From the NCBI GenBank assembly GCA_016182545.1, contig JACPGG010000041.1, positions 7,748 to 53,213 on the forward strand: DNA of 45,466 nt, given 5' to 3'. Positions 8,232 through 16,935 of this stretch are shown one piece after another. The notes beneath the pieces are model-generated. The model saw nothing but the letters and a program-made list of their open reading frames with translations. It had not been told where the DNA came from and did no database searches. The translations under genes and the position numbers were made by a program. The stretch is from Ignavibacteriales bacterium. Lineage in GTDB: Bacteria > Bacteroidota > Ignavibacteria > UBA10030 > UBA8401. Position 1 is the first letter of the stretch. Every line of letters starts with the position of its first letter.

Positions 8232-9905
8232 ATGGAATCAAAAATAAAAATCGGACGATACGATGAACTCGATATCATTCAACTATGCATCATAGCGGTC
8301 ATTCTGATCATCGTCTGGAGCCGGTATGTGAACCATGAGTCGCTCCCGTTTGAAGACGCCGCAATGATCTTCCGGTATGCAGAACATATCGCGCAGGGGC
8401 ACGGGTTCGTTTGGAATATCGGTGACGCGCCGGTGGACGGTGCTACGGATGTCCTCTTCACATTGATTATAGCGCTCTTCGTTAAAGTGTCCATCCCGGC
8501 GGATATTGCCGTACAAATCGTGATCATCCTTTCGCATATCGGTATAGTCGGTATCGTGTACCACACACTACGTCATGGAATCCGTGCCCCGCATCTGATC
8601 GCAGGGACTACGGCATGTTTTATCGCCGTCGGTTCTTACATTCGGTATTACGAAGCATATTTTGCGACCTCTTTTTTTGCACTCTGCGCAACTGTGATGT
8701 GGTATGTTGCGATCCGTATCATAGAGAACAATGATCGCTCGTTGTCAACAATATGGAAGTTTTCGTTGAGCGGACTGCTGCTTGGCGTTGCAAGACCTGA
8801 GGGGGTATTTCTGGCGTTCTTCATATTGCTCGCCGTCGTTTATCGGCTCGGTTTCGGAGAGACAAAAAAACTAGTGATGAATTTTGTCGTTGTCTATCTG
8901 GTGCTGGGAGGAATATATTTTGCATTCCACTGGATCTATTTCGGGTATCCGCTACCGAATCCATTCTATAAAAAAGGGGGAGGGTTTCTTTATACCGAAA
9001 GCTTTAGGATCTCTTCGCAGAATATTTTCCGAATGCTGCTGCCGCTCAGCATATATTACGGGAGTCTTCTTCTTATTCATGGAGTGCAAACCGTTTTGCA
9101 ATCTTTTGAAAAATTCAGGGAGAAGAAGTTCCTGATCATTACAAAGGAAAGTTTGTATCCTCTTGTTCCGATCATTCTTTTTACCGCATTGTGGATACTG
9201 ATGTCGAACGAAATGAATTATGTGGGGAGGTACCAGTACGCAGCCGTTCCGATAGCGATCATGTCGTGGTATCCGTCGATAAGGATATTGTTCCGGCATA
9301 ATTCTTTACGCTTCACGGTACCGGAATATTTGAACACGGTTCGAAGCAAAGTGATCATCGCATCCATTGTCATGCTCAGTATCGCCGCCATGCGATTGGA
9401 ACTCTTGCGCGGTACGTCGTCCGACAACGATGGCAGGTACGATGTTGCCGTGCAACTTCATGCATTCAAATCCAAACAGTATACAATGGCGGTCTCGGAG
9501 GCGGGACTGTTGCCGTATTATTCCGGATGGAAGGCGATGGATACGTGGGGGTTGAATGATATTCGCATTGCTCAGCAGGGGGGTATCACCGCCGATTATA
9601 TCCGCCGGTTTTCCCCGGACATTATCATGTTTTACGCTCCGTACATTGAGAAACAAATACTCACGCCGGAAACACCATATTTGAAAATGGTCAATACGTT
9701 GTTTACGTACGCCCGATCGGAACAGTACATTCTTGCAGCCGCATACGGTACTACGCCGTACGGTGTGCATTATTACTTTGTGAAAAAAGAGAACCCTGAT
9801 GCCGCCGTGCTCATCGGGATCATTAAAAACACACGGTACACGTGGTGGCTGGATGGGAGGGAGTGCTTTAATTTTGCTGCGGAGAAATTTCAAACTATCG
9901 AATGA
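8232..9905 (+). CDS. polytopic GT-C glycosyltransferase (GT39-like)
   Basis: 557 aa integral membrane protein. A first helix (about 15-33) is followed by a periplasmic loop with the acidic pair E41-D42 in LPFEDAAMIFRYAEHIAQGH and FVWNIGDAPVDGATDVLF, typical of GT-C enzymes that use polyprenyl-phosphate sugars (dolichyl-P-mannose or decaprenyl-P-arabinose transferase relatives). About ten further helices and a soluble C-terminal domain (about 390-557) follow. Such enzymes add sugars on the periplasmic face. Preceded by AGGAT and 3 nt after the GT9 stop; it ends with a 4-nt ATGA overlap onto the next gene. Donor and acceptor unknown. Confidence 0.75.
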   Translation: MESKIKIGRYDELDIIQLCIIAVILIIVWSRYVNHESLPFEDAAMIFRYAEHIAQGHGFVWNIGDAPVDGATDVLFTLIIALFVKVSIPADIAVQIVIILSHIGIVGIVYHTLRHGIRAPHLIAGTTACFIAVGSYIRYYEAYFATSFFALCATVMWYVAIRIIENNDRSLSTIWKFSLSGLLLGVARPEGVFLAFFILLAVVYRLGFGETKKLVMNFVVVYLVLGGIYFAFHWIYFGYPLPNPFYKKGGGFLYTESFRISSQNIFRMLLPLSIYYGSLLLIHGVQTVLQSFEKFREKKFLIITKESLYPLVPIILFTALWILMSNEMNYVGRYQYAAVPIAIMSWYPSIRILFRHNSLRFTVPEYLNTVRSKVIIASIVMLSIAAMRLELLRGTSSDNDGRYDVAVQLHAFKSKQYTMAVSEAGLLPYYSGWKAMDTWGLNDIRIAQQGGITADYIRRFSPDIIMFYAPYIEKQILTPETPYLKMVNTLFTYARSEQYILAAAYGTTPYGVHYYFVKKENPDAAVLIGIIKNTRYTWWLDGRECFNFAAEKFQTIE

Positions 9906-11217
9906 ATAAAAAGATCGTACTTACTGCTTCCAGATTTTATCCGTACGCGTTCGGCGGCGGCGAAGTCTATATCGCATCGGTGGCTGCCGAACTACGGCGC
10001 AGAAAGTGGAACGTTCAGATCGTTACGCTTGGCAATACTCAAGAGTCGATCGCCCCGTATTCGATCGAACGGTACAGTCATAACGGCATTCCGGTCTCGG
10101 CGCTCTGTTTCCATCGGGATACACTGACTGAGCTGGAAAAATATTCCGGTATCAGCCGGCATCATCTTGCATTTCTCCGATCGGAGATCGAAAACTTTGC
10201 ACCGGATATTATCCATATCAACGGCATTTCACTTCCCGCGTTGACCGTGGCGAAAGAAAAAAATATTCCTGCCGTCACGACGGTCCATCATTCGGGTGTC
10301 GTCTGTCCGGCGGGGGATCTTGTCAGACCGGATAATTCTCTCTGCACTTTTGCAGAGAGTCCGCATGTGTGCATTCCGTGTACCAGTCTTATTCGAGAGC
10401 CACAGTGGTACACGGGGGGTATTTTCGGACGGATTCCACGAGTGGTATATTCTACTGTCGGAAAAAGGACCGAGAACACGCGCGATCTGCCGTTCGCTCT
10501 GCGCGTCGTGCGGTATCCCTGGCTTGTCGATCAAGAAATCGTACACAACAAAAAGATGTGGGAGATGGCGGGAACAGTGATCTTCTTCGCAATGCTGTGA
10601 GTGAACGGAAGATCATCGTTCTGCCGCATGGCGTTGCAGTCGACCGGCTCAAAAAAAGAACTGCGAAAAGATTCAAAAAGCCGATGAAGATAGGTTTTAT
10701 CGGACAGATCGCCCATCACAAAGGGGTCCATCTTATTTTTGAAGCATTGCAATCGATCGAACGCACGAAGGAATACGAGTTCCATCTGTTCGGCGATGCC
10801 CGGACGACCGATGAACAGCGATATTTCAAAAAGATCAAAGAACGATTTCACTCTGTTCCGTTCGATCATCATGGGTTTGTCCCGCATGAAAAAATCCGCA
10901 CGGCGTACGAACAGGTTGACGTTGTCATTGTTCCGTCGCTGGCGTACGAAGCATTTTGCCTTGTCGTTCATGAAGCATTTGCATGTTCAAAGCCTGTTAT
11001 TGTGGCGCGCTCCGGCGCAATGCCGGAACTGGTCGACCATGGAAAGAACGGATTGATCGTCGAACGGAATGATTCCCGATCACTTGCAAATGCTATCCGC
11101 CTCCTGCTCGATGCGCCATCGCGATTGAACGAAATGAGATCGAATATCCCCGCCGTAAAAACTTTTGTCGAGTACACAGTCGAATTGGAACGCATCTTCA
11201 AAGGAGAGATGAAATGA
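9902..11217 (+). pseudogene. glycosyltransferase family 4, broken by frameshift/deletion
   Basis: Two reading frames make up one GT4. Frame A (9902-10600) holds the N-terminal acceptor domain (TASRFYPYAFGGGEVYIASV, HINGISLPALTVAKEK, a Cys-containing linker) and stops just after KKMWEMAGTVIFFAML. Frame B continues from about 10570 to 11217 with SERKIIVLPHGVAVDRL, IGFIGQIAHHKGVHLIFEAL and the EX7E-like region PSLAYEAFCLVVHEAFACSKPVIVARSG. The join lacks the usual linker between the helix before the catalytic cleft and DLLRNAVSERK, so a deletion of a few tens of bases, not one missing base, best explains it. Neighbours overlap normally at both ends. Probably inactive unless the break is a sequence error. 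Confidence 0.75.
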
Positions 11218-12077
11218 TGCTGTGGGCTGCGAAACTGTATTCAATGATATATCGCTTGGTACAAGACAGATTGCATTTCAATATCCGGGGGATCGGGTAC
11301 ATTGTCTCCAGGATAAAGAAGGATACCGTTCTCTCCGTCCACAAGGATAAATTTTATTTCAATCACACGCTGTCGTCATGTTATTTGCGGATGCTTTCCG
11401 GCGACTATAATGAACCCGAGACACATTACTTTGTGAATTTCCTCATCAACAGGTCGAAAGAAAAGATAATCGTGCTCGATGTCGGCGCAAACATCGGCGA
11501 AATGGTGATCGATTTTTCAGGGCGCGACAATGTCGCCCGCGTCATCGCATTTGAACCGAACCCTGAATGCGCTGCGACGATCGAAAAGAGCATTGCTTTG
11601 AACGGAAGAAACAATGTGATGCTTGTGAGAAAAGCCGCGAGTGATGAGATCGGCACGGCGACGTTTCATCTCAATCCCGATGCCGCAGTGACATCGTCAC
11701 TTATGAATTCACATGCAGGCGAATCGCTGACCGTGGCGACAACGACGGTCGATCATGAGTGCTCCGATATCGATTCACCATCGATCATGATCATTGATGT
11801 CGAGGGGGCGGAGCTGCTTGTGATGAAAGGTGCACGACAGTTTATCCGTCGAAATCAGCCCGTGATCATATTCGAACATCACGACGAAAGTAAGAAGCAT
11901 TATTCTTTGGAAGAGGTCACGCGAGAATTGGGCGAACGGTACGAGATATTCCGGTTGCGTCAGGATGGTTTCCTGGATTCCAATCTGGAGAGAACGTGGA
12001 ATTGTGTTGCCATCTCGAAAGATTCCTGGGCATATTCTCACAGTATGACGAGGAAACGGTACCATGCACGCTCATAA
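11214..12077 (+). CDS. FkbM family methyltransferase
   Basis: 287 aa. The SAM-binding motif VLDVGANIGE (88-97) and the acidic loop VIAFEPNPEC are typical of FkbM enzymes, followed by the conserved IMIIDVEGAELLVMKGARQFI and PVIIFEHHD segments. The start overlaps the broken GT4 stop (ATGATG); a second ATG lies at 11217. FkbM proteins O-methylate hydroxyls on sugars and polyketides, so a sugar O-methylation in the exported glycan is the likely role. It overlaps the downstream GT9 gene by 14 nt, keeping the operon tight. Confidence 0.88.
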   Translation: MMLWAAKLYSMIYRLVQDRLHFNIRGIGYIVSRIKKDTVLSVHKDKFYFNHTLSSCYLRMLSGDYNEPETHYFVNFLINRSKEKIIVLDVGANIGEMVIDFSGRDNVARVIAFEPNPECAATIEKSIALNGRNNVMLVRKAASDEIGTATFHLNPDAAVTSSLMNSHAGESLTVATTTVDHECSDIDSPSIMIIDVEGAELLVMKGARQFIRRNQPVIIFEHHDESKKHYSLEEVTRELGERYEIFRLRQDGFLDSNLERTWNCVAISKDSWAYSHSMTRKRYHARS

Positions 12078-13320
12078 TATCCGACGTGAATCTTTTGGAA
12101 AAGTGTTCATTGCTTCATCACTGGATGATGCGCAGAGGATTGAACGGTCGGTACATGGTTTTTCATTGAAGAATATATCCCTTCGTCTCTCCATTTGGAT
12201 TCGCGTCGTACTTTTCAATCTTCTTTTGAAATTCCTTCATCTCCTGTGGTTTTCTCAGCGCGCTCCGAAAGAGGAAGAAGTAAGGACGATCGTTGTGTAC
12301 GTGCAGGGAATGCTGGGGGACACGGCAGTGCATCTTCCCTCGATCTGCTCGCTCAAGAAAAAATTCCCTGCTGCGTCACTGACAGTTGTCAGTTATAACG
12401 AGCAATTCCCCCTTGAATCGCTGCTTCGCCCGTTGCCGTACATCGACCGATTGTTGTTCATCAATGCCCAACCGGTGCGGCGCGACAGATTTTCATTTCA
12501 TTATTCGTCAGACGATCTGACAACGCTCAGCTGCGATCTCTTCGTTAATTTCTCGCCGTATTGCAACAGAGGAGTTCCCGGATTTCTGTTGAGGGAAATG
12601 ATATTTGCGCGAAAGACGGTGGCAAAGTTTGCGATGGGATTCAGGTTGAATTCCATAGGATCGAGGGGAACATTGAACTGCGTGCAGCATTACTTTGTGA
12701 AGAATGAACCGCGAAGAGGATCGGAGATCACTGCTTCGTTGCATCTGCCCAAAGTCCTTTCGGATGAATATTTACCGGTGCAACATGATGCTGTGACGAG
12801 TGCAAAAAAGAAGATCGGATTTGAAAGCATTAAGGGAAGGAAGATCGTTATTGTAAATCCGGGATCGAAATATCTCGTGAGGTGCTGGAATCCAGAACGG
12901 TTCGGTCGAATTGCATTGTGGCTGAAGGAGACATATGATGCTATCGTATTGGTGAATACGTTGAAATCCGAATCAGACATAGCCGGCAGAGTGGTGCGTG
13001 CATCGAACGGCGCCGCGATCGATCTGTGCGGTACGTTGTCACAGGGAGAGTTGATAGAAGTGTTGCGGTTGTCGTCTCTCTGCGTGACGAACAATACCGG
13101 AACGATGCATCTTGCCGCTCTGGTCGATATCCCGATCGTTGCGCTGTTCAATACGCGCTTCAGTGTTACGCACTGGTTTCCCAAATGCTCGACAATACGT
13201 GCATTGCATGCATTCGATGAACAGACATATTCGTATGACGACAGCGGTTCGGACGATTCGCAATTACGCGCAATCTCAGAAGATGATGTGAAACGATCCA
13301 TCGACGATATTTTAAAATGA
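12064..13320 (+). CDS. glycosyltransferase family 9 (heptosyltransferase-like)
   Basis: 418 aa. After about 60 residues with a hydrophobic segment (ISLRLSIWIRVVLFNLLLKFLH) the GT9 fold begins: TIVVYVQGMLGDTAVHLPSICSL, LTVVSYNEQFPLESLL, then VIVNPGSKYLVRCWNPERFG and SLCVTNNTGTMHLAALVDIPIVALF in the donor-binding half. This second GT9 of the operon is longer than usual because of its N-terminal extension, which may anchor it to the membrane. It presumably adds heptose or a similar sugar. It starts inside the FkbM gene (14-nt overlap) and ends in a 4-nt overlap with the next gene. Confidence 0.83.
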   Translation: MHAHNIRRESFGKVFIASSLDDAQRIERSVHGFSLKNISLRLSIWIRVVLFNLLLKFLHLLWFSQRAPKEEEVRTIVVYVQGMLGDTAVHLPSICSLKKKFPAASLTVVSYNEQFPLESLLRPLPYIDRLLFINAQPVRRDRFSFHYSSDDLTTLSCDLFVNFSPYCNRGVPGFLLREMIFARKTVAKFAMGFRLNSIGSRGTLNCVQHYFVKNEPRRGSEITASLHLPKVLSDEYLPVQHDAVTSAKKKIGFESIKGRKIVIVNPGSKYLVRCWNPERFGRIALWLKETYDAIVLVNTLKSESDIAGRVVRASNGAAIDLCGTLSQGELIEVLRLSSLCVTNNTGTMHLAALVDIPIVALFNTRFSVTHWFPKCSTIRALHAFDEQTYSYDDSGSDDSQLRAISEDDVKRSIDDILK

Positions 13321-14834
13321 TGAAGGAACTTCACTCGGAAACTCTCATTCAATGTGCAGTTGGCATCGTCGCCGTCTCACTGATGGTGCTCCTTGTTGTT
13401 CCCGAGAAATACATCTATGTACGTCCCTTTACGGAAGATGGTTTCTACAGCCTGACAGTTGCACGGAATATTGCCGAAGGGAAAGGGATCACCATCGACG
13501 GAACTGCAATGACAAACGGTTTTCAGCCGTTGTTCACATTGGTCTGCGTGATCCCTTTTGCAGTTGCCGGCGGAGACCTGTCCACAGTGTTGCAGATACT
13601 CTACGTGATCCAGGTGGTAATGTTTTTTGCAACATCGTTGATCGTTGCGCTATGTGTCCGCGACAGCATCTCTGAACAACGCGGGACCAAAATAGTGTGG
13701 CTTTCGATCCTTCTCTATTCATCATCATTGTATATTTTTTTGATGCACGTGAATGCGCTGGAGACCGGGTTCTTGATCCTGATGTACGCTTTGATCTGGA
13801 GATTCATTCAGACAAGATTCAGCGGTACGGTAAGGTCCTTTGTTCACCTCGGCATTTTATTCGGATCGTTGGTGCTCGTACGGATCGATGCAGGATTTTT
13901 TTGTGCACTCTTTGCGGTCGTCTATGTGTGGAGCCAGCGACGCGGGTATTTGGTCCGTTCGATCAAAGGTATTTCCATTTCTGCGGTCATTGCACTGACG
14001 ATTTCATCGCCATGGTGGATGTATAATGTATGGTATTTTGGTTCGCCTGTCCCTACAAGCGGTCTCGCACAACAGAAGATCATGGTATCGACCGAACGGA
14101 TTGTGGAAGCGTTCCGCGCAGTGCTGCAAAATATCGTACCGTTCATTTACGCAGCTCGATATGACAATTGGTATGTTGATGTTGTTAAATTGTGCGCAGT
14201 GATAATTATCGTAACGATATTGTATAAAAAAAAGGAACTCGCACTCGATCGTGATCGGTTGTTTCACATCGTCATAATCTCTACTGTCACGCTCCTTGCC
14301 GTATGGTATTCTTTCACATCGTACGCGACTTTCTTTTACGAACGGTATCTTGTACCGAGCGTGCTGCTGTCGATTCTGTACACTGTGAAATTTTTATTGA
14401 ATGTGAAGCAAAAGGGAGTAAGTACTGCGATACTCATAGCAGTTGTTCTGCCTCTCGTCGGTTGGCAGATGAGAGCGTACACGGGACCATCGTATGGATC
14501 TCTTGAGGAATTTTATATGGATACAAATCCAAAATACAGGTTGATAAAGACGGCAGTTCCTGAGCAGGATAAGATCGGTTCCGGTCAATCCGGATTCTTA
14601 GGGTTCATGCGCGATCACACCATCAATCTTGACGGAAAAGTGAACGCAGAAGTGTTGCCGTTTCAGGATTCAATGTGGGCGTATCTGGATGCGAACGGCA
14701 TCCGATGGGTTTGCGATACAAAGGAATATGTGGAACAGTATCTTTCGGATGATCCGTCGAGCCATGGTTGGTTGCCCGTAGGCGAAAGCGATGGAGTAAT
14801 GTTATATAAGAGAATGCAATGTCCTCATCGTTGA
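13317..14834 (+). CDS. polytopic GT-C glycosyltransferase (GT39-like)
   Basis: 505 aa, the second GT-C enzyme of the cluster. A first helix (about 10-28) precedes the loop RPFTEDGFYSLTVARNIAEG with the acidic pair E40-D41 and ITIDGTAMTNGFQPLF. These match the pattern in the protein at 8232 (ED...RYAEHIAQG...DG.T..LF), so the two are probably distant paralogues. Some ten more membrane segments and a C-terminal soluble part follow. It likely transfers a sugar from a polyprenyl-phosphate carrier on the periplasmic side. ATGA overlap with the upstream GT9; the downstream GT4 starts 16 nt before its stop. Confidence 0.72.
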   Translation: MMKELHSETLIQCAVGIVAVSLMVLLVVPEKYIYVRPFTEDGFYSLTVARNIAEGKGITIDGTAMTNGFQPLFTLVCVIPFAVAGGDLSTVLQILYVIQVVMFFATSLIVALCVRDSISEQRGTKIVWLSILLYSSSLYIFLMHVNALETGFLILMYALIWRFIQTRFSGTVRSFVHLGILFGSLVLVRIDAGFFCALFAVVYVWSQRRGYLVRSIKGISISAVIALTISSPWWMYNVWYFGSPVPTSGLAQQKIMVSTERIVEAFRAVLQNIVPFIYAARYDNWYVDVVKLCAVIIIVTILYKKKELALDRDRLFHIVIISTVTLLAVWYSFTSYATFFYERYLVPSVLLSILYTVKFLLNVKQKGVSTAILIAVVLPLVGWQMRAYTGPSYGSLEEFYMDTNPKYRLIKTAVPEQDKIGSGQSGFLGFMRDHTINLDGKVNAEVLPFQDSMWAYLDANGIRWVCDTKEYVEQYLSDDPSSHGWLPVGESDGVMLYKRMQCPHR

Positions 14835-15982
14835 AAAGTAAAAATTTTTTGATTGCTCTTCCCGTATTGAATATGGGGGGAACCGAGATGCATACGCTGC
14901 TTCTTGCTCGCGCGATACTGTCTGCCGGTGGAAATGTTTCCGTATGCTGCTATCATGAGTATAACGATGAAGTCGTGAAATGGTTTTCTGAGATTGGTGT
15001 TGAGGTCTGCTTATTCAAGATCCCGCGTTCCACAACCGGTATGTCGTTCTCCGAACTTCGCAATGTGTATTCCGCACTCACGCGTCAAATAAAAAAAATA
15101 CAGCCCGATTTTATCCATGTTCAATATGTCGCCCCAGGACTTGTACCGATCGTTGCCGCTGCACTATATTCGTCTGCTGTGATCACATCGGCTGTGCATA
15201 CATCGGGTGCATTTCTGTACGGGTGTAAGACGCGTCTCATGATGAACATTGCGGTACATTTTTGTGACGCATTTGTCTCCGTTTCGGAGAATGTGCGAAC
15301 GTTTTGGTTCGGTACAAGTACAAGCGACAAGATCAAAACGATCTACAACGGCGTGGATGTTTCAGAGGTAGAACGAATTGTGAATGGTACGGATCAGAGA
15401 GCGACCAGAAAACAATTTTCACTCACCGGTGATCCGCTCTTTGCAATTGTCGGCAGGGCAGGCAGGCACAAAGGGCACGATGTTTTGTTCAATGCATTTT
15501 CTCTGTTGAGGGAGCGCTATCCGAAGGGACAAATTGTAGTCATCGGTGAACCGGTGGGAAAAGAATATCTTGAGAATCTGGCTGCCGAATTACATATTGA
15601 GTCATCAATTGTGTGGCTAGGTCCTCGTTCCCGTCAGCAAGTGATTCAGGCAGTCGCATCTGCCGACTGCCTTGTCATTCCTTCACGGTATGAAGGATTC
15701 GGGTTGACTGCGATCGAAGCGATGTCGGCAGGCGTTCCTGTGATCGCAAGTAATGTGGGAGGATTGCCTGAAGTTGTTCACCATGAGACGACAGGCTTGC
15801 TGTTTCAATCGGAAGATCATACCGGATTATCCGCGGAGATGATACGAATGACGGAGGAGAAAGATCTTCGTACACGATGCATCAAAGGGGGGAAGGAAAT
15901 TGTGAAAGAGAAATTTTCGTTCGAACGATTTGCCACACAATGGATCGATCTGTTTGAAACTGTCGCGGGAAGAAGAATATGA
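14819..15982 (+). CDS. glycosyltransferase family 4
   Basis: 387 aa, intact. The N-terminal Rossmann domain opens with FLIALPVLNMGGTEMHTLLLARAI, an acceptor-binding pattern typical of GT4. The donor domain has FAIVGRAGRHKGHDVLFNAF, IVVIGEPVGKE and the EX7E motif in PSRYEGFGLTAIEAMSAGVPVI (E-G-F-G-L-T-A-I-E), followed by GGLPEVVHHETTGLLF. It is a retaining, nucleotide-sugar-dependent transferase acting at the cytoplasmic membrane. It starts within the upstream GT-C gene and ends in a 4-nt overlap with the GT2 gene. The sugar is unknown. Confidence 0.93.
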   Translation: MSSSLKSKNFLIALPVLNMGGTEMHTLLLARAILSAGGNVSVCCYHEYNDEVVKWFSEIGVEVCLFKIPRSTTGMSFSELRNVYSALTRQIKKIQPDFIHVQYVAPGLVPIVAAALYSSAVITSAVHTSGAFLYGCKTRLMMNIAVHFCDAFVSVSENVRTFWFGTSTSDKIKTIYNGVDVSEVERIVNGTDQRATRKQFSLTGDPLFAIVGRAGRHKGHDVLFNAFSLLRERYPKGQIVVIGEPVGKEYLENLAAELHIESSIVWLGPRSRQQVIQAVASADCLVIPSRYEGFGLTAIEAMSAGVPVIASNVGGLPEVVHHETTGLLFQSEDHTGLSAEMIRMTEEKDLRTRCIKGGKEIVKEKFSFERFATQWIDLFETVAGRRI

Positions 15983-16935
15983 TATCCGTCGTAATGCCTC
16001 TTTATAATAATGAAAAAGAAGTGCAGCGGGCGATCGCTTCCGTCCTCTTCCAATCAATCCAACAGTTCGAATTGATCATCGTCAACGATGGGTCGACCGA
16101 TAATAGTCTGTATGTGGTTCAATCGCTGAGAGATGAACGGATCACGGTGATCCATCAGAAGAATCAAGGGGTCTCCGCCGCGCGCAATATAGGCATTCGT
16201 GCCGCCAAGTACGGGCTTATTGCACTTCTTGATGCCGATGACGAGTGGAAACCCGATTTTTTGAAAACGATCGTCGCGCTCTCGGAGGAATTTTCGGAGT
16301 GCTCTATCTTTGCCACGGGATATTATTATATGGATCAGAATGGTTCGCAACGAAATTCAATCCTGAGAGGAATCTCTCCGTTGCCATTCAAAGGCGTTCT
16401 CAGTGATTATTTCTCGATCGCTGCTCAATCCGATCCGCCTCTGTGGTCATCGGCAATCGCCGTACGAAAACCTGCGTTTGAATCAGTCGGGTTGTTCCCC
16501 GTCGGTATCACGATCGGTGAAGATCTTCTCACATGGGCACGGTTGGCAGTGAAGTATTCCATCGCATACACGTCGGAACGACACGCCATCTTTCATTTGA
16601 AGGCACCACTAGCAGGAACTCCATCCCGTATTCCGCAAGAACCGGACAGGGTAGGAACTGAATTGGTTGAGATGTTGCACTCATTGCCTGTTGATAAAAA
16701 AGAGTCGTTTGAGCGGTATATTGCCCTCTGGCATCGGATGCGGGCTGCAATGTATCTTGGACTGCACGACAGGTCAAAGACATTCCGGGAAGTACGGCAC
16801 AGCGTGCGGTACGACCCTGTCAATATCAAAACATATGCATATGCCGCAATTGCGTCACTGCCCAACGGTATAAGGACAAAATTGTACGATGTTTTTTCGT
16901 ATCTTAAGATCCAACAACGGAAAACGATCGCATGA
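15979..16935 (+). CDS. glycosyltransferase family 2
   Basis: 318 aa. A GT-A fold begins at once with ISVVMPLYNNEKEVQRAIAS, followed by FELIIVNDGSTDNSL, NQGVSAARNIGIRAAKYGLIALLDADDEW (the DxD metal/nucleotide site is DADD) and the ED-containing region FPVGITIGEDLLTWARLAV. The C-terminal 90 residues are helical without membrane segments. An inverting nucleotide-sugar transferase for glycan assembly. It overlaps both neighbours by 4 nt. Specificity cannot be inferred. Confidence 0.92.
   Translation: MISVVMPLYNNEKEVQRAIASVLFQSIQQFELIIVNDGSTDNSLYVVQSLRDERITVIHQKNQGVSAARNIGIRAAKYGLIALLDADDEWKPDFLKTIVALSEEFSECSIFATGYYYMDQNGSQRNSILRGISPLPFKGVLSDYFSIAAQSDPPLWSSAIAVRKPAFESVGLFPVGITIGEDLLTWARLAVKYSIAYTSERHAIFHLKAPLAGTPSRIPQEPDRVGTELVEMLHSLPVDKKESFERYIALWHRMRAAMYLGLHDRSKTFREVRHSVRYDPVNIKTYAYAAIASLPNGIRTKLYDVFSYLKIQQRKTIA

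Noticed and set aside
10549-10553. A5 run as the cause of the GT4 frameshift
   Set aside because: Adding one A joins the frames but gives a sequence (KKDVGDGGNSD) that does not fit GT4 proteins and still lacks the usual linker; a larger deletion fits better.
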